Shown: positions 30,790 through 39,400 of the stretch, one piece after another
Layout: the number at the start of each line of letters is the position of its first letter
How positions within the stretch are numbered: position 1 is the first letter of the stretch
NCBI GenBank assembly: GCA_963668495.1
Contig: OY764545.1
Location: 1,488,001 to 1,552,000, forward strand
Length of the DNA stretch: 64,000 bases
Source of the DNA: Oleispirillum sp963668495
Lineage (GTDB): Bacteria; Pseudomonadota; Alphaproteobacteria; Rhodospirillales; Rhodospirillaceae
Direction: 5' to 3'
Notes under the pieces: generated by a model
What the model was told of the DNA's origin: nothing
The model's database searches: none
The model's input: only the letters and a program-made list of their open reading frames with translations
Translations under genes and position numbers: made by a program

Positions 30790-32484
30790 CTATTTCTCGC
30801 GGGGGAAGGGCCAAGCCATGATGCCGCCTTCCATCACCTGTACGTTGGTGTAGCCAGAATGCCGCAACACTTGTTGGGCTTCATATCCACGCATGGAAAT
30901 TTTGCAATAAACGATGATTTCCCTATCCCTGTCCTGTGGAAGTTCGTCCATTCGTTTGCGCAGCATACCCAACGGGATCAGCACTTCGCCAATGCCAAGG
31001 CGCATTTCCTCAAATTCAAATGGAGCGCGGACGTCCAAAATGAATGGCTGCTCACCTGCATCCAGTTTGGCTTTCAGGTCAAGGGTGGTGATTCCCTGCA
31101 TCAGGCCTTGCAGCTTGTTTTGCACCATGTGCGCACCAGCCAAAACGTGATCGATTGCCAAAGAGAAGGGGGGCGCATAGGGCAAATCCAGCATGGCAAG
31201 TTGATCTACAGTCATGCCTGCGGCAATGGCGGTTGCCGCAACAGAAACCTGACGACTGACAGAACCGGGGCCAACACATTGGAACCCCAGAACGCGCCGG
31301 GTTCCGGTTTCCACAACCAGCTTTGATACCAGCAGCATGGCCCCCATGAAGGCAGGTTTGTCGGGGCTGGCGTTGACGGCAACGGTAACATCAAAACCAG
31401 CCGCTTTGGCCCGATCTTCGCTAAGCCCGGTTGATCCTGCCGCAATATCAAACAGCTTGCAGATGCCGCTATCGATAGAGCCGGGGAACTCTGTCCCAAG
31501 GTCAAGCGCGGCATTGTCCGCAGCAATTCGTCCTTCCAGATTGGCGGCATCGCCATACGGGGCCAGTGTCTTTTTCCCGGTGATGCGATGGATGACTTCG
31601 ATGCAGTCCCCGGCAGCAAAAATGTTTGGGTCTGACGTGCGCAGGTGGGAATCCGTCCAGATCCCCCCGGTTTCCCCAATTTTTAGGCCTGCGGCCTGTG
31701 CCAAGGCAACATTGGGGGAAACGCCTGTGGAAACCACGGCGAGATCGCAGGGCAACTCCTGTCCATCTTCCAAAATGGCGGTGGTGACCTGACCGTTAGC
31801 CCCCGTAAATCCTTTAAGCCCTTTACCAGTGATTACGGTAACGCCTTTGCACTGCATGTGGGCCGCGGCGACGGCGGCAATTTCCGGGTCCAAGGACGCC
31901 AATACATGCGGCAGCCGTTCAACGATGGTGACGTTCAGTCCCGCCAATGTCATCGCTTCTGCGGTTTCAACGCCAATCAGTCCACCACCCAGAACAACCA
32001 CGTTGGTGTGGGCTTTGCTGTCGACGCAGGCGCGTAAGGCATCCGCATCAGCAAGGCAATTTAGGCCATGAATGTTGCGCAAATCCAATCCCGAAAGTGG
32101 GGGGCGTTTTGGAGTTGTCCCTGTGCACAGGATCAATTTGTCATAGGTAAGGGTTTCTTCCGCGCCGGTTTGGGTGTGGCGTAGGGATACGGTCTTGCCA
32201 GTGGGGTTGATGGCTGTGGCCTCGGTGTTGACTTTAGCCGTAACGCCTTTGGCCCCGGCGAAGAAAGCCGGATCACGAACCACCCCAACAGGGGTGCTCA
32301 GCAGCATGTTCCTTTCCGGGACCATCCCTTCCACGTAATAGGGGTAGCCACACGATGCCATGGACAGTTCAGGTTCTTTTTGAACGAGAATGACATCAGC
32401 ATTTTGATTCAGGCGTTTTGCTCGGGCTGCTGCCTTTGGTCCTGCTGCGGACCCTCCGATAACAATAATGCGTGGCGAGGCCAT
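30790..32484 (-). CDS. CoA-disulfide reductase-like FAD enzyme fused to rhodanese
   Basis: A 564-residue fusion. The first 445 residues are a pyridine-nucleotide disulfide oxidoreductase: FAD loop Gly-Gly-Ser-Ala-Ala-Gly (10-15), single redox cysteine Cys45 in Met-Ala-Ser-Cys-Gly-Tyr-Pro-Tyr, NAD(P) loop Gly-Gly-Gly-Leu-Ile-Gly-Val-Glu and Phe-Ala-Ala-Gly-Asp. The last 100 residues form a rhodanese domain with Cys527 in Val-Tyr-Cys-Lys-Ile-Ser-Met-Arg. This is the CoADR-Rhd family, whose members reduce CoA disulfides or CoA persulfide/polysulfide with NAD(P)H. A role in sulfane-sulfur handling is likely. It is a stand-alone gene. Confidence 0.85.
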   Translation of the reverse strand: MASPRIIVIGGSAAGPKAAARAKRLNQNADVILVQKEPELSMASCGYPYYVEGMVPERNMLLSTPVGVVRDPAFFAGAKGVTAKVNTEATAINPTGKTVSLRHTQTGAEETLTYDKLILCTGTTPKRPPLSGLDLRNIHGLNCLADADALRACVDSKAHTNVVVLGGGLIGVETAEAMTLAGLNVTIVERLPHVLASLDPEIAAVAAAHMQCKGVTVITGKGLKGFTGANGQVTTAILEDGQELPCDLAVVSTGVSPNVALAQAAGLKIGETGGIWTDSHLRTSDPNIFAAGDCIEVIHRITGKKTLAPYGDAANLEGRIAADNAALDLGTEFPGSIDSGICKLFDIAAGSTGLSEDRAKAAGFDVTVAVNASPDKPAFMGAMLLVSKLVVETGTRRVLGFQCVGPGSVSRQVSVAATAIAAGMTVDQLAMLDLPYAPPFSLAIDHVLAGAHMVQNKLQGLMQGITTLDLKAKLDAGEQPFILDVRAPFEFEEMRLGIGEVLIPLGMLRKRMDELPQDRDREIIVYCKISMRGYEAQQVLRHSGYTNVQVMEGGIMAWPFPREK

Positions 32485-32750
32485 GTTCCCTGTACTCCCG
32501 ATTATAAAACAAAAAACCGAGGTTCAGAGTAAACCGTCGCGGGTAGCATGTCGCTGACATTTCTCTAATACTAAAAAAATGGTAGTGTTTTTTGAATCGG
32601 TTGTGTTCATGGCCTTGGAAAAGGCGAGGACACGACGAAATTTTGTAAAGGGCAATATTGCGCCTTGAAATCTCTAATAAAAATGCAAAATTAAAATCTG
32701 GGTGGGAAAAGTCCCGAATGGGGAATTCGGGCAGGGAAAGCGAGGTGCCG

Positions 32751-34223
32751 ATGCCAGCTGTCGCAATTATCGGGGCAGGCCCCAGTGGATTAGCCGCCGC
32801 AAAGGCGATGATGGAACATGGAATTTCCCCGGTCATATATGATTGTGCAGATAATCTGGGCGGTATGTGGGGTGGTCCGTCTCGGGGGGCATGGTCTTCC
32901 TATGCGCGGACAAACTTATCGTATTTCAGTTGCGGATTTTCTGACTTTCCTTGGCCGGATGGGACCGAGGTGTTCCCAAAACGCTACAGGGTTGTTGAAT
33001 ATTTACGAGCCTACGCCCGTGCGTTTGGCGTGAACACGCAAATTCAATACCATACAATAGTTCGTTCTGTTGATCCCATCGGCCCGCATAAGTGGCGGGT
33101 GACGACGCAGTGCGGTGATTCTGTGGAAGCCCGCGTGTTTGATCATGTCATTGTTGCCACAGGTGTGTTTTCGAAACCGCATATTCCGTATTTTGAAGGT
33201 TTGGATAGGTATCAGGGGGCAGTTTATCACTCGGCAGACTGCTATCTGGATGATCTGAACCGTGAGCGTATGGAAAACAAAACGGTTTTGGTAGTTGGTG
33301 CAGCGTTTTCCGGCACAGAGATCGCAGGGCAGGCCCTGAATTACGCGGAAAGTGTAACGGTGGGGTTCCGGAATCCCATGTGGTTTGTGCCGCGATGGGT
33401 TCAGCCATGGGAGGGTGGACCAAAATACCCGTCTGATCTGGTGTTTTACAGCCGTTCACCCGATAATCCCTTGATCAAGGGCGCACGTAATTGCCTGCGC
33501 CATCTGGGTGGCGATCCGGGCGAAATATCGCCGGAACTGGCATTTGATGACATTGATACAGCACCTTTGAATGTGGTGACAACGGACGATTTCCTTCCTT
33601 TGGTTGCCCAAGGTAAGTTGAAGGTGAAGCGGTCCAAGGCCTTTGCCTTTGATGAAAAGGGGGCGTTGTATTCGGACGGGACGCGGCAGGATTTTGATGC
33701 CGTGGTATTTTGCACCGGCTACATTTCGTCCTTGCCCTTCCTTAACCCCGAAGTCTTGCAGAAACTTGAATTCAATCCATCGGATCAGTTGCAACCAGTT
33801 ATTCTGCACCGTCAGGTTTTTCATCCTGAGATGCCGGGGCTTGCTTTTGTCGGCTATTACCGTGGGCCGTATCTGCCGATTATGGAGTTGCAGAGCCGTT
33901 GGATTGCTCGGGTCGCTTCGGGAGATATTTCGCCACCATCACTTGAGGAAATGCAATCTGGACTTAATATAGAACGTGAGATTCGTAGCCGCCATCCGCG
34001 CCCACAATTCCCCCATGGGGATTATGTCGGGTTGGCAGATGGACTGGCAAAGGCCGTTGGCGCCTTCCCAGAAGGGGATGAGGTTGCTGACATGGCGTCA
34101 TATATTGCAGAAGGTCCAGTGATTTCCGCCCAATACAGGTTAACTGGTCCTCATGCGAAGCCTGATTTGGCTCGGAAAATGATTAAGGCAGCTCCGGCGC
34201 CGTTGCTGGATGTTGCAGGGTAA
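32751..34223 (+). CDS. Flavin-containing monooxygenase
   Basis: A 490-residue FMO-type enzyme that would use FAD, NADPH and O2 to oxygenate N, S or ketone substrates. FAD loop Gly-Ala-Gly-Pro-Ser-Gly (8-13) and NADPH loop Gly-Ala-Ala-Phe-Ser-Gly-Thr-Glu are visible. The FMO fingerprint is seen as Phe-Glu-Gly-Leu ... Val-Tyr-His-Ser-Ala-Asp (Phe-x-Gly-x(n)-His-Ser). The start is ATG 32751, seven bases after GAGG and giving a normal N-terminus; an upstream ATG at 32658 adds 31 residues with no family match. A DUF6314 gene follows 11 bp later, so the two are an operon. Substrate unknown; trimethylamine or a Baeyer-Villiger ketone are options. Confidence 0.85.
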   Translation: MPAVAIIGAGPSGLAAAKAMMEHGISPVIYDCADNLGGMWGGPSRGAWSSYARTNLSYFSCGFSDFPWPDGTEVFPKRYRVVEYLRAYARAFGVNTQIQYHTIVRSVDPIGPHKWRVTTQCGDSVEARVFDHVIVATGVFSKPHIPYFEGLDRYQGAVYHSADCYLDDLNRERMENKTVLVVGAAFSGTEIAGQALNYAESVTVGFRNPMWFVPRWVQPWEGGPKYPSDLVFYSRSPDNPLIKGARNCLRHLGGDPGEISPELAFDDIDTAPLNVVTTDDFLPLVAQGKLKVKRSKAFAFDEKGALYSDGTRQDFDAVVFCTGYISSLPFLNPEVLQKLEFNPSDQLQPVILHRQVFHPEMPGLAFVGYYRGPYLPIMELQSRWIARVASGDISPPSLEEMQSGLNIEREIRSRHPRPQFPHGDYVGLADGLAKAVGAFPEGDEVADMASYIAEGPVISAQYRLTGPHAKPDLARKMIKAAPAPLLDVAG

Positions 34224-34234
34224 GGGGATGGCTC

Positions 34235-34732
34235 ATGACAAAGCCCGTACATACAAATGAAACAACACAAATATCCTTGGCGAAACGTTCCTTTGTGCTG
34301 CTGCAGGGCAGTTGGGCAATTGAACGCACAATTACGCCGAAAGGATCATTTCAGGGCACGGCCAGTTTTGTACTGACGGCACCGGATACTTTGACCTATG
34401 TGGAGGAAGGTGAGCTTGAACTTGCGGATGGCAGGGTGATGCAAGGTGAACGTTCGCACACCTATATCCTTAAGGACGACACCATTGAGGTGAAATTTGC
34501 GGATGGTCCGAATAAAGGTGAACACTTCGTCAATATTGATTTCCCGACGGATCCAAACGCCAATTGGCCGATTTGCTCGGCGGACACGCACGTATGTATT
34601 CTTGATACGTACAAGGCCGTATTCTGTTTCGAAAACGAAGACGAATTTAATGTCAGCTATACAGTTTGCGGCCCCAAAAAGGATTATGTCAGCGTATCCA
34701 CCTATCGCAGGCTAAAAGCCGCAGAAATCTAA
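34235..34732 (+). CDS. DUF6314 family protein
   Basis: A 165-residue soluble protein with a lipocalin-like pattern: Gly-Ser-Trp-Ala-Ile-Glu-Arg near residue 27, Gly-Glu-Arg-Ser-His-Thr-Tyr-Ile in the middle, and a final Tyr-Val-Ser-Val-Ser-Thr-Tyr-Arg-Arg. It matches the general look of the DUF6314 family as I recall it. It sits 11 bp behind the flavin monooxygenase and should be co-expressed, so it may bind or process that enzyme's substrate or product. That is inference from operon position. Confidence 0.65.
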   Translation: MTKPVHTNETTQISLAKRSFVLLQGSWAIERTITPKGSFQGTASFVLTAPDTLTYVEEGELELADGRVMQGERSHTYILKDDTIEVKFADGPNKGEHFVNIDFPTDPNANWPICSADTHVCILDTYKAVFCFENEDEFNVSYTVCGPKKDYVSVSTYRRLKAAEI

Positions 34733-34736
34733 GACT

Positions 34737-34768
34737 AAAAAAGGCGACCTTGAAGGGTCGCCTTTTTT
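34737..34768. terminator. Bidirectional terminator between DUF6314 gene and mscS
   Basis: AAAAAAGGCGACC (34737-34749), six-base loop, GGTCGCCTTTTTT (34756-34768): a perfect 13-bp stem with A-run and T-run on its two sides, suited to ending both converging genes. Confidence 0.93.
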
Positions 34769-34785
34769 GATGGAGTGATCGGTGC

Positions 34786-35631
34786 CTATTGGCCCGAGAT
34801 CATATGTACATCCCGTTGCGGGAACGGAATGCTGAGGCCGGCGGTATCGAATGCCTGTTTCAGGGCTTTGGTCGTATCCCATTTCAAGGCCCAATAATCC
34901 CCGGCATTGCACCAGATGCGCAAGGTCAGGTTGACCGAGCTGTCGGCAAGCGCATTGACAAAGGCTTGCGGCTCAGGGTCCGTATGAATGCGTGAGTCTG
35001 CTTTTGCAACGTCCAGACATACGGCAAGGGCCTGATCAATATTGTCTGCGTAGGCCATGCCGATTTCGACATCAAGACGGCGGGTAGGATTGGCGCTGAA
35101 ATTACGGATGGCCTTGCCCCACAAATCCACATTCGGAACGATGATACGAACGTTATCCGGGGTCGCCAGTACCGTGGTGAACAAGGTCAGGGATTTGACC
35201 GTCCCAGCATGACCGGAGGCTTCGATGTAGTCGCCAACGCGGAAGGGCCGGAATGCCAACAACATGACACCACCAGCCAGATTGGACAGTGTTCCCTGCA
35301 AAGCCAAACCAATGGCAAGACCAGCAGCACCCAAAACGGCAACAAGGCTGGTGGTCTGTACGCCGAATTGGCCCAGAACTGCAATGACGGTCAGGGCAAT
35401 GACAAAATAACGGGTCAGGCTGCTCAGGAAACCTGACAGCATTTCATCGACACGATTTACGCGGCTCAGGCTGCTTTCGACCAGGCGACCTGACCACCCG
35501 GCAACAATCCAGCCAAGGATCAGGATTACGGTTGCACCAATCACCGATAAGCCATAGGTGGTCAAAATGTTGATCAGTGATTCCATAGTTTTGGCGAGGG
35601 CATCATCCTCAAGCAATTCCGAAATTTCCAT
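34786..35631 (-). CDS. mscS: Small-conductance mechanosensitive channel MscS
   Basis: A 281-residue channel (from Met 35631) that opens under membrane tension during hypo-osmotic shock. Three helices are visible; the pore helix carries the Gly/Ala-rich run Gly-Ala-Ala-Gly-Leu-Ala-Ile-Gly-Leu-Ala-Leu-Gln-Gly and then Ala-Gly-Gly-Val-Met-Leu, followed by the cytoplasmic beta domain (Phe-Arg-Val-Gly-Asp-Tyr-Ile-Glu). I prefer 35631 (Met-Glu-Ile-Ser) because the length matches E. coli MscS (286); an upstream Met at 35691 would add 20 residues. It suits a cell that accumulates ectoine and must release it on dilution. Confidence 0.9.
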   Translation of the reverse strand: MEISELLEDDALAKTMESLINILTTYGLSVIGATVILILGWIVAGWSGRLVESSLSRVNRVDEMLSGFLSSLTRYFVIALTVIAVLGQFGVQTTSLVAVLGAAGLAIGLALQGTLSNLAGGVMLLAFRPFRVGDYIEASGHAGTVKSLTLFTTVLATPDNVRIIVPNVDLWGKAIRNFSANPTRRLDVEIGMAYADNIDQALAVCLDVAKADSRIHTDPEPQAFVNALADSSVNLTLRIWCNAGDYWALKWDTTKALKQAFDTAGLSIPFPQRDVHMISGQ

Positions 35632-35698
35632 TGTCAGTCCAGTATGGGTGGTAAGCAATTTATATTCATTGAAGTTGGTTAGCAGCTTCATAAGAACG

Positions 35699-37276
35699 TT
35701 AATATGGTAAGCGAAGGGTCATCCGCAATCCGCCAGCCTGACGATTTTCTGCTTCAAGTCCTCCGCCGTGGCTTTGGGCAATGGTTCGCGCAATTGACAG
35801 GCCAAGGCCCACCCCGCCGGTTTCCCGGTTGCGCGATGCTTCCAGCCGTACAAACGGATCAAAAATCCGGTCCAGATCTTCCTGTTTAAGGCCTTGGCCC
35901 TGATCGTCTACATGGATGGAAACCGTTTTCTTGTCATAGGATAAGGAGACGGTTGCGGTTTCACCATATTTCAAGGCGTTATCGATCAGGTTCCTAAGGG
36001 CACGTTTAATCGATAGGGGGCGACAGCTCAGGTCCGGCAAGTTGGTTTCCGGTTCAATCAAGGCAACAGGGCGACCAAGATCGGAAAAATCATCGCACAC
36101 ACTTTCGACTAAGGACGTTATGTCCACCCGGTTGGATGTTTCGCTTTGCGTGTCTTCCCGAACAAACGCCAAAATGCCATCGACCATTTCCTGCATTTCT
36201 TCAATTGTGGCAAGAATGCGTTCGCGGGTTTCATCATCATCCACAAATTCAGAACGCAGGCGCAGGCTGGTCAGGGGCGTCCGTAAATCATGGGACACTG
36301 CCGCCAGAAACCGCATGCGATCATTGACGAAGCGTTGCAAACGCTTATTCATCAGGTTAAAGGCGCGCGTGGTTGCACGGAATGATGCCGGGCCGGTTTC
36401 AGGCAGTTCTGGAACGCTTTCCCCCCGACCTAGGCTTTCTGCCGCCTGTGCCATTTGTTGCATGGGGCGGGTAATACGGCGAACCGTAAAGATCACAACC
36501 AGCACCGTCAGCAGTGCCGATAAGCCAAAGGTAACCAGCGTGGGTAATGCCCATGGTGCCTGTGGCGGTTCCAAACTGGTTTCCACATTCAGCCATAAGC
36601 CGTCGGGCAACATGATTGAAGCTGATGCTGCAATGACAAATGTGTTTCTGCCACGGGTGGAACGCCAATCCTGAAGACAGCGTGTATCAAACGTCCCGGT
36701 GCTGGGATCAATACATTGCCGCCATGCGCCGTGCTGTGGCCCTTTCCATTCTCCGTCACCTGATCGGTTTCGCTCTTTGAAGTTGCGGCGTCCGGGCAAA
36801 AGGTCTGGTGACAGGTCCCGGGGGCGCATCATGCCGGGTAAGCGATCATCGTCCATCATTGGCGTGTGATGCATGTAGACATCCCGCGGGGTTGGTTCTT
36901 CGGTTTGGATGTGTAAACGCAGTTCCCGACGTTGCCCCTGAAGAAGCTGCGCCAGTTTGTTTTGGACGGCGAGGGCTTCTGGGGTTTCACCAGGACGTTT
37001 CAGCGAAGGCTCCGCTGCAATCCAGAAACGCAGGTTCTCCGTCTGCAGGGCTTGTAAGACTTGAGGCCGCAATGCGTGGGGAGACAAGGAAATCAGGCGG
37101 CTGGCTGCGGCAATCCGTTCCAGAACCTGAGACTTGAACACGGTGCGTTGTGCCAATTGCCGTTCATCATGGATTACTTGAAAAGCTGCGGCTTGCGCCA
37201 AGACCAAGGCAGTCAGCAAGAGCAAAATCAATTGCCCTGTCAGATCTTTTGGGAACAGGCGTTTCAAAAACTTCAT
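35699..37276 (-). CDS. Sensor histidine kinase with Met/His-containing periplasmic domain
   Basis: A 525-residue kinase from Met 37276. Helix one is about 13-33 and a long periplasmic domain covers about 34-243. Near 133-163 this domain carries Val-Tyr-Met-His-His-Thr-Pro-Met-Met and Gly-Met-Met, plus two Cys (188 and 200). Helix two is about 245-265, then HAMP, H-box with His329 (Ala-Val-Ser-His-Asp-Leu-Arg-Thr-Pro) and a complete ATPase domain (Asn-Leu-Ile-Asp-Asn-Ala-Leu-Lys-Tyr; Gly-Val-Gly-Leu-Gly). It overlaps its response regulator gene by 4 bp (ATGA). The Met/His cluster suggests Cu(I)/Ag(I) or other soft-metal sensing, an inference supported by the Met/His-rich exported protein encoded divergently. 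Confidence 0.87.
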   Translation of the reverse strand: MKFLKRLFPKDLTGQLILLLLTALVLAQAAAFQVIHDERQLAQRTVFKSQVLERIAAASRLISLSPHALRPQVLQALQTENLRFWIAAEPSLKRPGETPEALAVQNKLAQLLQGQRRELRLHIQTEEPTPRDVYMHHTPMMDDDRLPGMMRPRDLSPDLLPGRRNFKERNRSGDGEWKGPQHGAWRQCIDPSTGTFDTRCLQDWRSTRGRNTFVIAASASIMLPDGLWLNVETSLEPPQAPWALPTLVTFGLSALLTVLVVIFTVRRITRPMQQMAQAAESLGRGESVPELPETGPASFRATTRAFNLMNKRLQRFVNDRMRFLAAVSHDLRTPLTSLRLRSEFVDDDETRERILATIEEMQEMVDGILAFVREDTQSETSNRVDITSLVESVCDDFSDLGRPVALIEPETNLPDLSCRPLSIKRALRNLIDNALKYGETATVSLSYDKKTVSIHVDDQGQGLKQEDLDRIFDPFVRLEASRNRETGGVGLGLSIARTIAQSHGGGLEAENRQAGGLRMTLRLPY

Positions 37277-38019
37277 GGAGACTCGGCAGATTGTGTATGC
37301 GTCACTGGGACGCTCAGCATATAGCCTCCGCCCCAAACCGTCTTGATCAAAGTCGGATTTTTCGGGTCTGGTTCAATCTTTTTCCGCAGGCGGCTGACCT
37401 GATTGTCAATGCTGCGATCAAATACATTTGCCGTTCTGCCCTGTGTCAAATCCAGTAACTGATCGCGGCTCAAAACCATGCGCGGATGATCGGTAAAGGT
37501 CTTGATTAAGGCAAATTCAGCGGTGGACAGAGAGACAATCTTGCCGGTTTTGTCTTCAAGCTCGCGGCGGTCAATTCGTAGTGTCCAATCCCCAAATATG
37601 ACGGCAGCCTCCGGCGCACTTCCGACGGCAGACCCGCCACCGGGTAAAGCATTGGCGCGGCGCAGGACTGCCTTGATGCGGGCCAAAAGTTCACGGGGGT
37701 TAAATGGTTTGGTCAGGTAGTCATCGGCACCCATTTCAAGGCCAATAATACGGTCGGTTTCTTCGGTGACAGCCGTTAACAGGATGATTGGCTTCTGGCT
37801 GGATTCGCGGACATGGCGGCATACGGAAAGCCCATCTTCGCCCGGCATCATAATGTCCAGTACAATCAAATCAATGGCTGCCGATGCCAGAATCTTGCGT
37901 GCCTCGGCGCCGTTGCTTGCGGTTGTGGCACGGAAATGGTTGCGCAGCATGTATTTGCTCAACAACTCCCGGATTTCGGCGTTGTCATCAACAATCAGAA
38001 TGTGAGGAGATTTGTCCAT
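37273..38019 (-). CDS. OmpR-family response regulator
   Basis: A 248-residue regulator: receiver with Asp11-Asp12, phospho-acceptor Asp55 in Val-Leu-Asp-Ile-Met-Met-Pro-Gly-Glu-Asp-Gly, and Lys in Thr-Lys-Pro-Phe-Asn. The winged helix ends Lys-Thr-Val-Trp-Gly-Gly-Gly-Tyr-Met-Leu. It is translationally coupled to the downstream kinase by a 4-bp overlap. The divergent intergenic region holds a ten-base-spaced direct repeat that could be its binding site, so it probably controls the exported Met/His protein gene and itself. Confidence 0.9.
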   Translation of the reverse strand: MDKSPHILIVDDNAEIRELLSKYMLRNHFRATTASNGAEARKILASAAIDLIVLDIMMPGEDGLSVCRHVRESSQKPIILLTAVTEETDRIIGLEMGADDYLTKPFNPRELLARIKAVLRRANALPGGGSAVGSAPEAAVIFGDWTLRIDRRELEDKTGKIVSLSTAEFALIKTFTDHPRMVLSRDQLLDLTQGRTANVFDRSIDNQVSRLRKKIEPDPKNPTLIKTVWGGGYMLSVPVTHTQSAESP

Positions 38020-38087
38020 CCCAGTCTCGCTAAAATGTTCGTGGTCTGCATAAAATATGGTGTGATCATCATACCCGTGGGAGAAAA

Positions 38088-38104
38088 ATGTATCAAAATG
38101 TAAC
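38088..38104. promoter_or_regulatory. Direct repeat ATGTA(T/A)C with 10-bp period
   Basis: ATGTATC (38088-38094) and ATGTAAC (38098-38104) are tandem repeats one helical turn apart in the region between the response regulator and the divergent exported-protein gene. OmpR-type regulators bind such tandem repeats. Confidence 0.45.
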
Positions 38105-38249
38105 GGGAGCCGGGTTTGCGATAAACTGCGACAATTATTTATGGTTGATGACCTAATTTTGCGACGGATGCAGTGTTAACTGTTCTTTATCAACAAAAGG
38201 GCAGGACACCGTCCGGCCCGGCCTAACAACCATAGAAAAGGACAGAAAA

Positions 38250-38957
38250 ATGTCGAGCATTCTGAAAACCCTTGCTGTTGTCAGTGCCGTCACCGTCGGT
38301 GGTGCCGTTATCGCACATCAAAGCTTTGCTGCGGATTTTGAACGTGGTCATGGGCGCGGTCACGGCTGGAACCCGGCTGAGTGCGGTCAATACATGGGGG
38401 ATGGCTACCATGGTAATGGTATGCACCGCGGCATGCATCATATGGGAATGATGCGCAATTATGACCCTGATCGGGTTTTGAGCGCAGATGACATTCGCGT
38501 TCTGACGCAGGCGCACCTGATCCGTATGGGTAATCCGAATTTGAAAGTCGGTGATATCAAAACCGTTAATGACGGCAACTTCATGGTTCGTATCGTTGCC
38601 AAAGACGGTTCCATTGTGAATGAACAGATTTTGGATAAGTCCACGGGCATGCCCACAGAAATGATGAAGCGTTATGCTGGTCGTAATGTTTCCGATCGCA
38701 AAGGGGTAATCCCGAAGGATTGGCGCACAGGTCGTGATCTCAACCTGTCGGAAGATGATGTGGAAACCCTGACCGAGGCACGCCTGATCCGCATGGGGAA
38801 CAAAAACCTGAAAGTGGATGATGTGTCCGAGCTGAAAAACGGGAACTATCAGGTCAAAATCACCACAAAAAGCGGTGCTGAAGTCAATACCATCGAAATT
38901 GATAAAGCAACAGGCCGTCCGGTTGGTGACCCAGATCCGCGTTTTGGTCGCTGGTAA
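38250..38957 (+). CDS. Exported Met/His-rich protein with two tandem repeats
   Basis: A 235-residue protein with a signal peptide (about 1-28). A Gly/His/Met-rich segment at 33-69 includes Gly-His-Gly-Arg-Gly-His-Gly, Met-His-Arg-Gly-Met-His-His-Met-Gly-Met-Met and one Cys. Two homologous repeats of about 58 residues follow at 77-134 and 166-224, each opening Leu-Ser-x-Asp-Asp, then Leu-Ile-Arg-Met-Gly-Asn and closing Lys-(Ser/Ala)-Thr-Gly. The repeats look like PepSY-type or small beta modules; I do not recognise a named family. Soft-metal binding in the periplasm is suggested by the Met/His region. It is divergent from the response regulator and followed by a DUF4405-type membrane protein. 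Confidence 0.6.
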   Translation: MSSILKTLAVVSAVTVGGAVIAHQSFAADFERGHGRGHGWNPAECGQYMGDGYHGNGMHRGMHHMGMMRNYDPDRVLSADDIRVLTQAHLIRMGNPNLKVGDIKTVNDGNFMVRIVAKDGSIVNEQILDKSTGMPTEMMKRYAGRNVSDRKGVIPKDWRTGRDLNLSEDDVETLTEARLIRMGNKNLKVDDVSELKNGNYQVKITTKSGAEVNTIEIDKATGRPVGDPDPRFGRW

Positions 38958-39028
38958 GTCGTTCGATAGATAATTGAAAGCAGGCGCACTTTGTTATCAG
39001 GTGCGCCTGTAGCTTTGGGGAGGAAGCT

Positions 39029-39400
39029 ATGCAACTCAAGCAGCATAAACGCTTGATCTGTTTGTTGGCGTTTGGTGTCGGTCTGGTTTTGGTCGTAACC
39101 GGATTGTACCTGTGGTGGATTCACACGGACTGGGGGCGAGCCGGGACTGGCGGCGGTCTTGGTCTAGGGGGAGGCCGTGGTCGCCGCGGCCCGTATATTG
39201 TTGAAGGTTATTCCTTAACTCGATTTATGAAGGATATTCACCTATACGCAGGTTTTGCGTTTATGGCCTTTTGTGGGTTGCATATGGCCTGTAACTGGAA
39301 GGCGATGAAACGGCACTTGGGGTTGGAAGATGCGTCGTCATCTGCGGTGCCGCCTCGCTCAGCCAAGAACCTCAAGCAGTCCATCCCGAGCGATAAATAA
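39029..39400 (+). CDS. DUF4405-type small membrane protein
   Basis: A 123-residue protein with two transmembrane helices (about 10-30 and 69-90), a Gly-rich loop (Gly-Gly-Gly-Leu-Gly-Leu-Gly-Gly-Gly) between them, and histidines at the membrane faces (Asp-Ile-His-Leu-Tyr-Ala-Gly and Gly-Leu-His-Met-Ala-Cys-Asn-Trp). The His pair spaced across a helix is the pattern of DUF4405 and other cytochrome b-like proteins, so heme binding is possible. It lies 71 bp after the Met/His exported protein, likely in the same transcript. Its 3' end overlaps the reconstructed carboxylesterase frame on the other strand. Confidence 0.6.
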   Translation: MQLKQHKRLICLLAFGVGLVLVVTGLYLWWIHTDWGRAGTGGGLGLGGGRGRRGPYIVEGYSLTRFMKDIHLYAGFAFMAFCGLHMACNWKAMKRHLGLEDASSSAVPPRSAKNLKQSIPSDK

